From: an uncultured Agathobacter sp.
Lineage (GTDB): Bacteria; Bacillota; Clostridia; Lachnospirales; Lachnospiraceae
Length of the DNA stretch: 64,000 nt
Direction: 5' to 3'
Assembly (NCBI GenBank): GCA_910587655.1
Contig: CAJUND010000001.1
Location: 199,708 to 263,707, forward strand
In this document: positions 41,267 through 50,050 of the stretch, one piece after another
Layout of the letters: every line of letters begins with the position of its first letter
Numbering within the stretch: the stretch's first letter is position 1
Notes under the pieces: model-generated
Databases searched by the model: none
Seen by the model: only the letters and a program-made list of their open reading frames with translations
What the model was told of the DNA's origin: nothing
Position numbers and translations under genes: made by a program

Positions 41267-42805
41267 ATGGAAAAAATGGGAGGAGTAATTAATAAGGATG
41301 CGCATAAATACTCACGCCACAAAAACCGGACAAAAAAAGTAAACCAGACGACGATTATCAGTATTACATTTATTGAAGTTATTCTGGTTTTTGGTCTGGC
41401 AGTACAGGCTTTTGTAGTTAAATCATCCTATGGAAAGATGGGGATTATTCCGATTCTGGTTATCATTGCAGGTGTGTTTGCAAACTGGATTTCCTACAAC
41501 AGGAACAAAGAAAGTGAAAAACTCAGATATATAATTATAAGCAGTTTCCTGGTTGGATGGATTTATCTGGTTCTTACGGGAAAAAATGTACTGATTCCTT
41601 TTTATATATATCCGCTGCTGCTTGCGTCAGTTCTGTACTTTGATGAGAAGTTTGAAAAAATTATGTTTGCTACGGTAATGACGTTTAATATCCTTCGTAC
41701 AATTATCCTGGCTTGTAAGGGCGAACTGCTGAATGGTAACGAGGTTGTATTAATCAGTACGGTTATAAATTTTGAAGTAATCATTATCGTACATAAAATA
41801 GCAGATTTTTCCCAGAAGTTTAACTATGACATGATAGAAGCCATAAAAGGCGAAAGGGACCTGCAGGGTGAGATGGTACAGGATATTTTCCGTATTTCAG
41901 AAAATATAAAGAGCGAGGTTGATAAAACCAGTCTTCTTATGGACGGACTGAATGATTCCTCCAATAAAGTGCACAGCTCAATTGAGGAAATTACAGTAAA
42001 TACAGTAACAACAGCGGACGGGATACAGAAACAGATGGAAATGACAGAGATGATCAGCGGTTCCATCCAGGAAACTGCAGTGAATATCAGAAGCATGGTG
42101 GAATCAACAGCCAGTTCCGCACAAATGGTGGAAGAAAATATGAATATCATCCATCAGATTCGCGATGGTGCAGACGTCATCAGTTCTACCAATGTCAATG
42201 TAATGGAATCCATGGAGGAACTGCAGAAGAAAGCAAAAGAAGTACAGCAGATTACAGAGACCATCTTTTCGATTTCCAGCCAGACCAATCTGCTTGCACT
42301 GAATGCTTCCATTGAAAGTGCACGGGCGGGAGAGGCCGGAAGGGGATTTGCAGTTGTGGCAGAGGAGATACGGAAGCTGTCAGAGGAAACAAGGGCATTA
42401 ACTGAAAAAATCGCCAGCATCGTGCAGGAGCTTAATACGAATGCATATAATGCGACAGAGATTGTCCAGTCTTCCATTAACGCGATGAACCAGCAGAACA
42501 GGATGGTGGAGGATGCTTCCGGGGGATTTGGTGAAATTCGGAATAATATTGACATGCTTGCCCTGAGTGCCGGGGACATTGAAAGTAAAATCAAAAACCT
42601 GGTGGATTCCAATAATACTATTATTGAAAACATCGGTCTGATATCAGCAGGCGGTGAGGCTGTTTCTGAAAGCGCAAGAGCCGTGGAGGAACTCAGTCTG
42701 CAGAACCAGACGGAAGCCGGACAGGCAAAAGAACTTCTTGGCAGGGTACAGGAACTGGTCAATGAACTTTCCAAATACCAGAGTATGGAAGAAGAGATAC
42801 TGTAA
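41267..42805 (+). CDS. Methyl-accepting chemotaxis protein
   Basis: 512 residues. The N-terminal 180 residues contain about six membrane segments and no large extracellular ligand-binding domain. A signalling domain with hairpin tip SSQTNLLALNASIESARAGEAGRGFAVVAEEIRKL is near residue 350. GGTGGAGGAATAC gives the ATG at 41267. This integral-membrane sensor type is less common than the two-TM chemoreceptors. Presence suggests the organism has a chemotaxis system or uses the receptor for other signalling. The transporter operon lies directly upstream. Confidence 0.92.
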   Translation: MEKMGGVINKDAHKYSRHKNRTKKVNQTTIISITFIEVILVFGLAVQAFVVKSSYGKMGIIPILVIIAGVFANWISYNRNKESEKLRYIIISSFLVGWIYLVLTGKNVLIPFYIYPLLLASVLYFDEKFEKIMFATVMTFNILRTIILACKGELLNGNEVVLISTVINFEVIIIVHKIADFSQKFNYDMIEAIKGERDLQGEMVQDIFRISENIKSEVDKTSLLMDGLNDSSNKVHSSIEEITVNTVTTADGIQKQMEMTEMISGSIQETAVNIRSMVESTASSAQMVEENMNIIHQIRDGADVISSTNVNVMESMEELQKKAKEVQQITETIFSISSQTNLLALNASIESARAGEAGRGFAVVAEEIRKLSEETRALTEKIASIVQELNTNAYNATEIVQSSINAMNQQNRMVEDASGGFGEIRNNIDMLALSAGDIESKIKNLVDSNNTIIENIGLISAGGEAVSESARAVEELSLQNQTEAGQAKELLGRVQELVNELSKYQSMEEEIL

Positions 42806-42916
42806 ATTTTAAATTAAAATAAAAATTTTAGTTTATTATTTTTGGTTTTTGGTGTAAAATGTAACACAAAAGGGAATATCTGGCAGGCATAACAAGGATG
42901 AAGGAGCAGTAAAGGG

Positions 42917-43918
42917 ATGACAATAGTGGATATTGCAAAGGAGGCAGGTTATTCTGTCAGTACAGTTTCACGTGTATTAAACGGGCGGAGGGATGTCAGC
43001 CAGGAAACACGGGAAAAAATCATGGGGATTGTAGAGGCACGGCAGTTTGTGCCAAACAATAACGCAAAGCACCTGAAACAGACCGTCAGCCAGAGTATTC
43101 TGATACTGGTGAAAGGTACCTCCAACATGCTCTTTACAAACCTGATTGAGGCGGTGCAGGAAACGGTTGGCGATTCGGATTATACCATCCGCGTGCATTA
43201 TCTGGATGAGAATTCCAATGAGGTGCTGGAGGCACTGCGGATGTGCCGGGAACATAAACCGCTGGGAATTCTGTTTCTTGGAAATAATGATGAGTACTTT
43301 ATGAAAGAATTTGGGCAGGTACACGTACCATGTGTGCTTGTGACAGGAAAAGGAGACGAACTTGGTTTTTCCAATCTTTCTTCCGTTTCCACGGATGATG
43401 TGGCGGCAGCGGAAAAAGCCGTGGATTACCTTTTTGAACATGGACACAGACATATCGGGGTAATCGGCGGAGATATGAAGATGTCCACTCCAAGCCGGCA
43501 CCGTAAGATGGGATGTAAGAAAAGTTTTGAGAAATACGGATATACATTTGAAGAAAAATACTATGCCACTGCGCGTTTCTCCTATGACAGTGCATATCAG
43601 GCGATGAACCGTCTGCTGGAACAGAAGCTGCCTGTAACAGCAGTGTTTGCCATGAGTGATGTGATGGCGATTGGCGCTGTACGGGCAATACTTGATGCAG
43701 GTCTGCGTGTACCGGAGGATATATCCATTATCGGATTTGACGGGACGCAGCTTTCTGATTACTACAATCCCAAAATTGTTACCATCCGTCAGGGATATGA
43801 ACAGATTGCAAGGCGGAGTGTTGAAATTCTTTTAAGTATGATTGACTTGAACCAGCAGGCAGTGCACGAACTTGTACCGTTTGAACTGAAGAATACAGAA
43901 AGTGTTGTAATGAAGTAG
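42917..43918 (+). CDS. LacI-family transcriptional regulator
   Basis: 333 residues. The DNA-binding helix-turn-helix and hinge read TIVDIAKEAGYSVSTVSRVLNGRRDVS, and the C-terminal part is the periplasmic-binding-protein-like ligand domain (DDVAAAEKAVDYLFEHGHRHIGVIGG ... ISIIGFDGTQLSDYY). The same-strand sugar transporter operon has palindromes with a central CG upstream (37647-37712), which are likely its operators. An inducer is not deducible. Confidence 0.93.
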   Translation: MTIVDIAKEAGYSVSTVSRVLNGRRDVSQETREKIMGIVEARQFVPNNNAKHLKQTVSQSILILVKGTSNMLFTNLIEAVQETVGDSDYTIRVHYLDENSNEVLEALRMCREHKPLGILFLGNNDEYFMKEFGQVHVPCVLVTGKGDELGFSNLSSVSTDDVAAAEKAVDYLFEHGHRHIGVIGGDMKMSTPSRHRKMGCKKSFEKYGYTFEEKYYATARFSYDSAYQAMNRLLEQKLPVTAVFAMSDVMAIGAVRAILDAGLRVPEDISIIGFDGTQLSDYYNPKIVTIRQGYEQIARRSVEILLSMIDLNQQAVHELVPFELKNTESVVMK

Positions 43919-43924
43919 CGGCAA

Positions 43925-43953
43925 CAGATACCGGGAAAAGTCTCCGGTATCTG
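43925..43953 (+). terminator. Terminator-like hairpin after lacI-type gene
   Basis: CAGATACCGG (43925-43934) pairs perfectly with CCGGTATCTG (43944-43953). A T-rich but interrupted stretch follows, so it is probably an intrinsic terminator. Confidence 0.65.
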
Positions 43954-44121
43954 TCTCCGGTTTTCTGAAAAGTTTTTTTAAACTCTTGAAATCCCACAGA
44001 AAGAAATTTAATATAATAAGTGTGCCGGCAACTGGCAATGATATGTATAAAGGAAGATTTATACAGTTTAATGATAATGCATATAACATGAAACCTGGAT
44101 TGAAAGGATATTATTATTGAG

Positions 44122-44970
44122 ATGAAAAGAGGACTGATTATGGAAGGCGGAGCGATGCGCGGGATGTTTACTGCCGGCGTCGTGGATGTCATGATGGAAC
44201 ACAGAGTGGAATTTGATGGTGCAATCGGTGTGTCCGCGGGAGCAGTGTTTGGCTGTAACTACAAGGCAAGACAGCCGGGACGTGTAATCCGCTACAACTG
44301 TGCGTACTGCAATAAGCCGACCTATGCGGGATTCCGTTCGCTGGTGCTGTCAGGGGATATTTTCGGCGAGCAGTTCTGTTACCATGACGTTCCGGATAAA
44401 CTGGATCCGTTTGATTATGAGGAATTCCGGACGAATCCGATGGAATTTTATGTGGTGACAACGGATGTCAATACAGGAGAACCACTGTACAAACGTGTGG
44501 ATGCCTGCGATAAGAAAGGTCTGCTCTGGATGAAAGCATCCGCGTCAATTCCGCTGGTATCCAAAATAGTATGTGTGGACGGATATGAGATGCTTGATGG
44601 CGGAATTGGGGATTCAGTTCCGGTAAAGTACATGGAAAACCTGGGCTATGACCGTAACGTGGTAATTCTTACAAGACCGGAAGGATATGTGAAACAGAAA
44701 TACCAGATAATGCCGTTTGCCAAAATTGTTCTCCGTAAATATCCGAAAATGATTGAAGCGATGAATAACCGGCATATGCGGTATAATGACAATATTCGCT
44801 ATATTCTGGAGCGTGAAGCATCCGGCGAACTGTTTGTCATTCGTCCGCCGAAAGCGATTGCGGTGGATTCCGTGGAAAGAAGCCGTACGAGGCTTTTAAA
44901 TGCTTATTATATGGGACGCGAAACAATGGAGGAGAAACTGGAGAAATTAAAGGGGTTTTTATATAATTAA
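44122..44970 (+). CDS. Patatin-like phospholipase family protein
   Basis: 282 residues. LIMEGGAMRGMFTAGVVD is the oxyanion-hole glycine-rich motif, IGVSAGAVFG carries the GxSxG nucleophile, and MLDGGIGDSVPV supplies the catalytic Asp of the Ser-Asp dyad. It resembles the YchK/RssA-type bacterial patatins. A predicted lipase or acyl-hydrolase of unknown substrate. Its 3' end forms half of a palindrome shared with the convergent gene. Confidence 0.9.
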   Translation: MKRGLIMEGGAMRGMFTAGVVDVMMEHRVEFDGAIGVSAGAVFGCNYKARQPGRVIRYNCAYCNKPTYAGFRSLVLSGDIFGEQFCYHDVPDKLDPFDYEEFRTNPMEFYVVTTDVNTGEPLYKRVDACDKKGLLWMKASASIPLVSKIVCVDGYEMLDGGIGDSVPVKYMENLGYDRNVVILTRPEGYVKQKYQIMPFAKIVLRKYPKMIEAMNNRHMRYNDNIRYILEREASGELFVIRPPKAIAVDSVERSRTRLLNAYYMGRETMEEKLEKLKGFLYN

Positions 44971-44991
44971 TCCCTGATTTAATTATATAAA
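44958..44991. terminator. Bidirectional palindrome overlapping two convergent stops
   Basis: TTTATATAATTAA (44958-44970) is complementary to TTAATTATATAAA (44979-44991). It covers the stop of the patatin gene and the last codons of the convergent DUF4321 gene, and should terminate both transcripts. Confidence 0.55.
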
Positions 44992-45246
44992 GTGGTAGAT
45001 AAGGATTGCAAGAACGATTCCAAGGATTCCTGCAATTGTTATCTTGATTGTCAGACCGAAGGTCAGAACCAGAATGCCGAAATCCAGCACAAGCGGATTG
45101 GACAGTCCGAAGGTCTGGCCGTAATTCAGCCAGCTTAAGGCAGACACGCCGGATGCGAGCTGGCCAATCAGACCGCCCAGTACTACGCCCGCCAGAATCA
45201 TAATTAACAGTGCCCAGTTATTTTTTCCAATACTTCCCCTTGCCAT
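44983..45246 (-). CDS. DUF4321 membrane protein
   Basis: 87 residues from the ATG at 45246, which has AAGAGGAA upstream. Upstream in-frame codons give an unrelated basic extension. Three hydrophobic stretches: NWALLIMILAGVVLGGLIGQL, LDFGILVLTFGLTIKITIAG and ILGIVLAILIYHFI. The Gly-rich GGLIG and LSWLNYGQTFGLSNP segments fit DUF4321, a small Clostridia membrane protein often next to Maf/RadC or cell-shape genes. Function unknown. Confidence 0.8.
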   Translation of the reverse strand: MARGSIGKNNWALLIMILAGVVLGGLIGQLASGVSALSWLNYGQTFGLSNPLVLDFGILVLTFGLTIKITIAGILGIVLAILIYHFI

Positions 45247-45362
45247 AATATTATTCCTCTTTTCTGTATTTGAATATTTTTGCGCAGACGTTCTGCTGAA
45301 TCCTGCCATAAAACGGCTGCATGAATAGTATAGCACAGCTTTTTGCAGAACTCAACGGATGC

Positions 45363-45410
45363 TTGACAAACATGGTTTGCGAATGTATATTGGTTTAATA
45401 GGAATTAAAC
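45363..45410 (+). promoter_or_regulatory. rrf2 promoter with start-site palindrome
   Basis: TTGACA (45363-45368), 17 bp and TATATT (45386-45391) form a near-consensus promoter. GTTTAAT-AGGA-ATTAAAC (45393-45410) covers the expected start site and is a good place for autorepression by the Rrf2 protein encoded downstream. Confidence 0.75.
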
Positions 45411-45428
45411 AGAGAGATGGATGGACAA

Positions 45429-45866
45429 ATGAAGATATCAACAAAAGGCAGATATGCACTGCGGCTGATGCTGGATCTGGCAGTGAATGCATCGGAAGAA
45501 CCGGTAAGCCTGAAAAGCGTGGCACAAAGGCAGGGGATTTCGGATAAATATCTTGAACAGATTATTTCTATATTAAACCGTGCCGGATATGTAAAAAGTA
45601 TCCGGGGCGCGCAGGGCGGCTATTTGTTACGCAGACGGCCGCAGGATATTACAGCAGGGATGATATTGCGTCTGACCGAAGGTTCGCTTTCCCCTGTTAC
45701 GTGTGTGGAGGAGACGGCAGAAACCGGGTGTGACCGTCAGGAATCCTGTGTAACGATGATTCTGTGGAAAAAGATTTATGAATCGGTCAGTAATGTTGTG
45801 GATCATACGACACTGCAGGATCTGGTGGACTGGCAGCGTGAAAAAGATGGAAATTACGTGATTTAG
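45429..45866 (+). CDS. Rrf2-family transcriptional regulator
   Basis: 145 residues opening MKISTKGRYALRLMLDLAVN, the family signature. The winged helix covers SVAQRQGISDKYLEQIISILNRAGYV and GAQGGYLL. Three Cys residues occur near residues 93-109 (VTCVEET..TGCDRQESC), the region that binds the Fe-S cluster in IscR. Spacing C-x7-C-x5-C resembles IscR/CymR-type variants. The ATG at 45417 is another possible start. mnmA follows 12 nt later, without iscS. Confidence 0.9.
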   Translation: MKISTKGRYALRLMLDLAVNASEEPVSLKSVAQRQGISDKYLEQIISILNRAGYVKSIRGAQGGYLLRRRPQDITAGMILRLTEGSLSPVTCVEETAETGCDRQESCVTMILWKKIYESVSNVVDHTTLQDLVDWQREKDGNYVI

Positions 45867-45878
45867 GGGCGGCATGAT

Positions 45879-46961
45879 ATGAAGAAAAAGGTAGTAGTCG
45901 GAATGTCCGGAGGGGTGGATTCTTCCGTGGCGGCATATCTGCTGAAAGAACAGGGATATGATGTGACGGGCGTTACCATGCAGATCTGGCAGGATGAAGA
46001 TATATTCAAAAAGGAAAAAGAGGACGGATGCTGCGGACTTTCTGCTGTTGAGGATGCCAGACGGGTGGCGGAATGTCTGGATATTCCCTATTATGTCATG
46101 AATTTCAAGGCGGATTTTAAGAAATCTGTCATTGATTATTTTGTGTCTGAGTATCAGAAGGGGCGTACACCAAATCCGTGTATTGCCTGCAACCGTTATG
46201 TAAAATGGGAATCCCTGCTTCACCGCGCCATGGAAACGGGCGCGGATTACATTGCGACAGGACATTACGCCCGTATTGTCAGGCTTGCAAACGGGCGTTT
46301 CAGTATTCAGAATTCTGTTACGGCAGCAAAGGACCAGACCTATGCGCTTTATAATCTGACCCAGGACCAGCTGGCACATACCCTGATGCCCGTCGGGGAA
46401 TATGATAAGCAGCAGATTCGCATGCTTGCTGAAAAAATCGGGGTTCATGTTGCTGCAAAGCAGGACAGCCAGGACATCTGTTTTGTGCCCGATCACGATT
46501 ATGCTGCATTTATAACCAGACAGACCGGGAAAAACAGTGAACCGGGAAATTTTGTGGATGAGTCTGGAAATATTCTGGGACAGCATCGGGGAATGATTCA
46601 CTATACAATTGGACAGCGCAGGGGACTTGGGATTTCGGCTGAAACTCCGTTTTTTGTCAAAGAACTCCGCCCGAAGACAAACGAAGTGGTGCTTTGCAAG
46701 GCTGAGGGACTGTTTGGAAGGGTGTGCAGGGTAGGAAATGTAAACTTTATGGCAGAGCCGTCGATTCACGAATCTGTCCGTGCAACTGGCAAAATACGTT
46801 ATTCCCATGCCGGGGCTTTATGTACACTCCATCCGCAGCCGGACGGGACGCTGATGGCAGAATTTGATGAAGCACAGCGTGCAATGACGCCAGGACAGGC
46901 GGCGGTTTTTTACCAGGCAGATTATATACTCTGCGGCGGTACGATTGAAGGCCGGGGATAG
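45879..46961 (+). CDS. mnmA: tRNA 2-thiouridylase MnmA
   Basis: 360 residues. PP-loop VVVGMSGGVDSSVAAYLLKEQGYDV, first catalytic Cys in NPCIACNRYVKW, second Cys in DSQDICFVPDHDY, then a C-terminal beta-barrel (GQRRGLGISAETPFFVKEL). It thiolates U34 of Lys, Glu and Gln tRNAs using sulfur from a cysteine desulfurase. All motifs are present. A cysteine desulfurase or NifU-type scaffold, usual neighbours in Clostridia, is absent here. Confidence 0.95.
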   Translation: MKKKVVVGMSGGVDSSVAAYLLKEQGYDVTGVTMQIWQDEDIFKKEKEDGCCGLSAVEDARRVAECLDIPYYVMNFKADFKKSVIDYFVSEYQKGRTPNPCIACNRYVKWESLLHRAMETGADYIATGHYARIVRLANGRFSIQNSVTAAKDQTYALYNLTQDQLAHTLMPVGEYDKQQIRMLAEKIGVHVAAKQDSQDICFVPDHDYAAFITRQTGKNSEPGNFVDESGNILGQHRGMIHYTIGQRRGLGISAETPFFVKELRPKTNEVVLCKAEGLFGRVCRVGNVNFMAEPSIHESVRATGKIRYSHAGALCTLHPQPDGTLMAEFDEAQRAMTPGQAAVFYQADYILCGGTIEGRG

Positions 46962-46994
46962 CTGTCTTTAAGCACCGCATTTATGGAGGAAGAA

Positions 46995-47756
46995 ATGAGG
47001 AAAACGTCTGGTAAAGATTTCCAGAAACACCGGAAAAGATTTGTAAAAACATATATTGCTTTTTTTGTATTCTGTATATGTTTTATTGCGAGGCTTTTGA
47101 CTGGGCGGCCGGATGAAACAGTAAATCCCGCTCCGGAAAATCCTGCATCAGAAAGTTCGGCGGAAATAGAAGTTCAGGTATCTTCTGTTCCTGAATATTC
47201 CGGGAAATCATATATTTTCCTGGAAGAAAATAAACCAAATTTCACAAAATCTGATATGACAGAGGAAGCCTTTGAAACCTACAGTGAACTGGATTCCCTT
47301 GGCAGATGCGGAGCGGCTTTTTCCTGCATTGGACAGGAGCTTATGCCTGATGAGGAAAGGGGAAATATCGGCCATATCAAGCCGAGCGGATGGCATACTG
47401 TCAAATATGACACTGTGGAAGGGAAGTATCTATATAACCGCTGCCATCTGATTGGGTACCAGCTGACGGCAGAGAATTCAAATAAACGGAACCTTATTAC
47501 AGGAACCCGTTACATGAACCAGAATATGATTCCTTTCGAAAATAAAACGGCGGATTACATAAATGAAACGGGAAATCATGTGCTTTACCGAGTTACCCCC
47601 GTATTTGAAGGTGATAATCTTCTGGCAGAAGGAGTCCGGATGGAGGCATATTCCGTGGAGGATGACGGGGAAGGAGTGTGTTTTCACGTATTCGTCTATA
47701 ATGTGCAGCCTGGGATTACCCTTGATTACGCAACGGGAAAAAGCCGGCTGGAATAA
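46995..47756 (+). CDS. Membrane-anchored DNA/RNA non-specific endonuclease
   Basis: About 253 residues. One N-terminal membrane segment (YIAFFVFCICFIARLL, residues about 18-33) is followed by a low-complexity Pro/Ser/Glu linker and a nuclease domain related to EndA/NUC1. The active-site region is NRCHLIGYQLTAENSNKRNLITGTRYMNQ, with the His that acts as general base and Asn residues that bind the metal. EndA-type enzymes degrade DNA at the cell surface, sometimes during uptake. The ATG at 46995 has GGAGGA upstream; 46983 is an alternative. The preceding Arg/His of a DRGH motif reads NRCH here, a known variant. Confidence 0.87.
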   Translation: MRKTSGKDFQKHRKRFVKTYIAFFVFCICFIARLLTGRPDETVNPAPENPASESSAEIEVQVSSVPEYSGKSYIFLEENKPNFTKSDMTEEAFETYSELDSLGRCGAAFSCIGQELMPDEERGNIGHIKPSGWHTVKYDTVEGKYLYNRCHLIGYQLTAENSNKRNLITGTRYMNQNMIPFENKTADYINETGNHVLYRVTPVFEGDNLLAEGVRMEAYSVEDDGEGVCFHVFVYNVQPGITLDYATGKSRLE

Positions 47757-47773
47757 GAAATAAAGGAGAAACT

Positions 47774-48268
47774 ATGCCGGTACATAATATCGAACCTGTT
47801 TATAATGATAAATCGAAAGTTCTGATTCTTGGTTCATTTCCATCAGTGAAATCCAGGGAACAGCAGTTTTTTTACGGGCATCCGCAGAACCGTTTCTGGC
47901 GTGTGCTTGCAGAGGTGTTCGGCTGTCCGGTTCCTCAGACTGTTTCAGAGAAAAAGGAAATGCTTCTTATGCACCAGATTGCAGTATGGGATGTAATAGC
48001 AAGCTGTTCCATTGAAGGGTCGTCGGATGCGAGCATACGTGATGTCCGGCCGAACGATATTTCGCGGATACTGAAAACGGCAGATATACAGAAAATATTT
48101 GCAAATGGCGCAAAAGCCCATGATTTGTACCGAAAATATATATATCCGGTAACACAGCGTGAAATTGTAAAACTTCCCTCTACCAGTCCGGCAAACGCTG
48201 CGTACTCAGTGGAGCGTCTGGCAGAAATATGGAAAGAATCGTTTCAGAACACGCTGCCTGCCGTCTGA
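47774..48268 (+). CDS. DNA-deoxyinosine glycosylase-like uracil-DNA glycosylase superfamily protein
   Basis: 164 residues. LILGSFPSVKSREQQFFYGHPQNRFWRVL with the GSFPS motif (in place of GxDPG/GEAPG) and C-terminal LPSTSPANA are typical of the small DNA-deoxyinosine glycosylase (TIGR04274) and MUG/SMUG-like UDG proteins. These excise deaminated bases from DNA. It follows the nuclease gene 17 nt later, probably in the same transcript. A short CCTGCC/GGCAGG hairpin follows. Confidence 0.87.
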   Translation: MPVHNIEPVYNDKSKVLILGSFPSVKSREQQFFYGHPQNRFWRVLAEVFGCPVPQTVSEKKEMLLMHQIAVWDVIASCSIEGSSDASIRDVRPNDISRILKTADIQKIFANGAKAHDLYRKYIYPVTQREIVKLPSTSPANAAYSVERLAEIWKESFQNTLPAV

Positions 48269-48285
48269 ACAGGCAGGAGACATAT

Positions 48286-48921
48286 TTACGCAGAGTGTCT
48301 TGTTTTGTCGTTCATATGTCTTTCCAAAATATGGTGAACCCGAGATACTTCTTCAAGTATCAGATTTTCGCTGGAGCGGATTTCTTTTCTCAGATTCAGT
48401 TCGGACTGTTTAATCTGGGATTTGAACTCATCTCTCAGGTTGAGTTCGGACTGTTTAATCTGAGATTTGAATTCATCTCTCAGGTTGAGTTCGGACTGCT
48501 GAATCCGGGATTTGAACTCATCCTTCAGGTTGAGTTCGGACTGTTTAATCTGAGCCTTAAACTCATCTCTTAAAATCTGCACTTCGGAATGAAGTTCTTT
48601 TCTTAAATTCTGTTCCGACTGCTGGATCTGCGTCTGAAGCTCTGTTCTAAGATTCTGTTCCGACTGCTGGATCTGCTCCTGAAGCTCCGTTCTGAGATTC
48701 TGTTCCGACTGCTGGAACTCTGTTCTTAAATTCTGTTCTGACTGCTGGATCTGCACCTGGAACTCGCCTCTCAGATTCTGCTCTGTCTGTTTCATTTGTG
48801 CTGTCAGCGCTGTCAGTTCTTCCTGCATCCGTAACTGATTCTGTTTCAGTGACTGAACATCTTTATTTATAGGCTGTAAAAGCCCTGCAATGGCTTGTAA
48901 GTCTTCATTTGTTAATGACAT
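48286..48921 (-). CDS. Repetitive coiled-coil protein, unknown
   Basis: 211 residues from the ATG at 48921 with CGAAGGAGG upstream. Residues 45-183 consist of repeated units QSEQNLRTELQEQIQ and QSELNLRDEFKSQIK. Unit spacing is 15 residues with occasional 11, so it is a hendecad/pentadecad coiled coil rather than a heptad one. No signal peptide, membrane helix or catalytic motif. The N-terminus (SLTNEDLQAIAGLLQPINKDV) resembles small phage or plasmid coiled-coil proteins. Glu/Gln/Lys-rich. Function unknown; an elongated dimer or trimer is likely. Confidence 0.75.
   Translation of the reverse strand: MSLTNEDLQAIAGLLQPINKDVQSLKQNQLRMQEELTALTAQMKQTEQNLRGEFQVQIQQSEQNLRTEFQQSEQNLRTELQEQIQQSEQNLRTELQTQIQQSEQNLRKELHSEVQILRDEFKAQIKQSELNLKDEFKSRIQQSELNLRDEFKSQIKQSELNLRDEFKSQIKQSELNLRKEIRSSENLILEEVSRVHHILERHMNDKTRHSA
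48373..48789. repeat. 45-bp degenerate tandem repeats within the coiled-coil gene
   Basis: DNA repeats of 45 bp with some 33-bp units, encoding 15- and 11-residue coiled-coil units. Two subfamilies occur: a QSEQNLRTEL-type in the N-terminal part and a QSELNLRDEFKS-type in the C-terminal part. Units within a subfamily are closer to each other, which suggests recent local expansion. Confidence 0.8.
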
Positions 48922-49153
48922 AAGAGAACCTCCTTCGATATTGTGAAAGTGAACATTAGAATAAAAATTTGCAACTATAGGCTTAAAATAGCTACATAGC
49001 AAATACTAACATGAATTTAACGGTTTGTCTATATGTTTTTTGCTAATTAAAATTTGCGAAATATCATTTTCCGTGATAAAATAAAACAGTATAAAAATCT
49101 GAACATATTAACAGAAAATAGTTTAACAGATAATAAGCAAAAGAGGTAGAGTG

Positions 49154-50050
49154 GTGAAGGGAATTATTTTAGCCGGGGGGTCTGGCACGCGGCTGTTTCC
49201 ACTGACAAAGGTTACATCAAAGCAGCTTCTTCCAATTTATGACAAGCCAATGATATATTATCCCATGTCGGTACTGATGAATGCCGGTATCCGTGATATT
49301 CTGATAATTTCCACACCAGAGGATACCCCGAGATTTCAGTCCCTTCTTGGGGACGGCCGTGAATTTGGCCTGCATTTATCCTATGCAGTGCAGCCGTCGC
49401 CGGACGGACTGGCACAGGCATTTCTTATTGGTGAGGAGTTTATTGACGGGAATCCGGTTGCCATGGTTCTGGGGGATAATATATTTGCAGGAAATGGTCT
49501 GAACAGACGGCTGAAAAAGGCGGCAGACAAGGCCGAAGCCGGACAGGGGGCAACCGTTTTTGGATATTATGTGGATGATCCGGAGCGTTTTGGTATTGTA
49601 GAGTTTGATGAAAAGGGCAAAGCAGTTTCCATTGAGGAAAAACCGGATAACCCCAAAAGCAATTACTGCGTCACCGGTCTGTATTTTTATGACAGCCATG
49701 TAGTGGAATATGCAAAAGGTTTAAAGCCGTCCGCCAGAAACGAACTGGAAATTACGGATTTAAACCGTATCTATCTGGAAAAAGGGACGCTGAATGTGGA
49801 AATCCTCGGACAGGGATTTACCTGGCTGGATACGGGAACCCATGAAAGCCTGGTGGAAGCCACGGAATTTGTAAAAACAGTAGAAACGCACCAGCACCGA
49901 AAGATCGCCTGCCTGGAAGAAATTGCATATTTAAATGGATGGATTTCAAGGGAAGATGTGCTGGCTGTCTATGAAACCTATAAAAAGAACCAGTATGGAC
50001 AGTATCTTCTGGACGTACTAAGCGGCAAATACATTGATCCGCTGCATTAA
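49154..50050 (+). CDS. rfbA: Glucose-1-phosphate thymidylyltransferase
   Basis: About 298 residues. KGIILAGGSGTRLFPLTKVTSKQLLPIYDKPMI is the complete nucleotidyltransferase signature, with the EKPDNPKSNYCVTGLYFYD segment typical of RmlA. It makes dTDP-glucose, first step of dTDP-L-rhamnose synthesis. Start is GTG at 49154 with AGAGGT just upstream; an in-frame GTG at 49151 is possible. Followed by rfbB, D and C, so the pathway is complete. Confidence 0.95.
   Translation: MKGIILAGGSGTRLFPLTKVTSKQLLPIYDKPMIYYPMSVLMNAGIRDILIISTPEDTPRFQSLLGDGREFGLHLSYAVQPSPDGLAQAFLIGEEFIDGNPVAMVLGDNIFAGNGLNRRLKKAADKAEAGQGATVFGYYVDDPERFGIVEFDEKGKAVSIEEKPDNPKSNYCVTGLYFYDSHVVEYAKGLKPSARNELEITDLNRIYLEKGTLNVEILGQGFTWLDTGTHESLVEATEFVKTVETHQHRKIACLEEIAYLNGWISREDVLAVYETYKKNQYGQYLLDVLSGKYIDPLH

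Noticed and set aside
42154..42774. A 206-codon minus-strand ORF
   Set aside because: It is the Ser-rich reverse reading of the chemoreceptor signalling domain, a common artefact of its codon pattern.
45627..46808. A 393-codon minus-strand ORF
   Set aside because: It is antisense to rrf2 and mnmA, both with full motif sets; the product has no recognisable domain.
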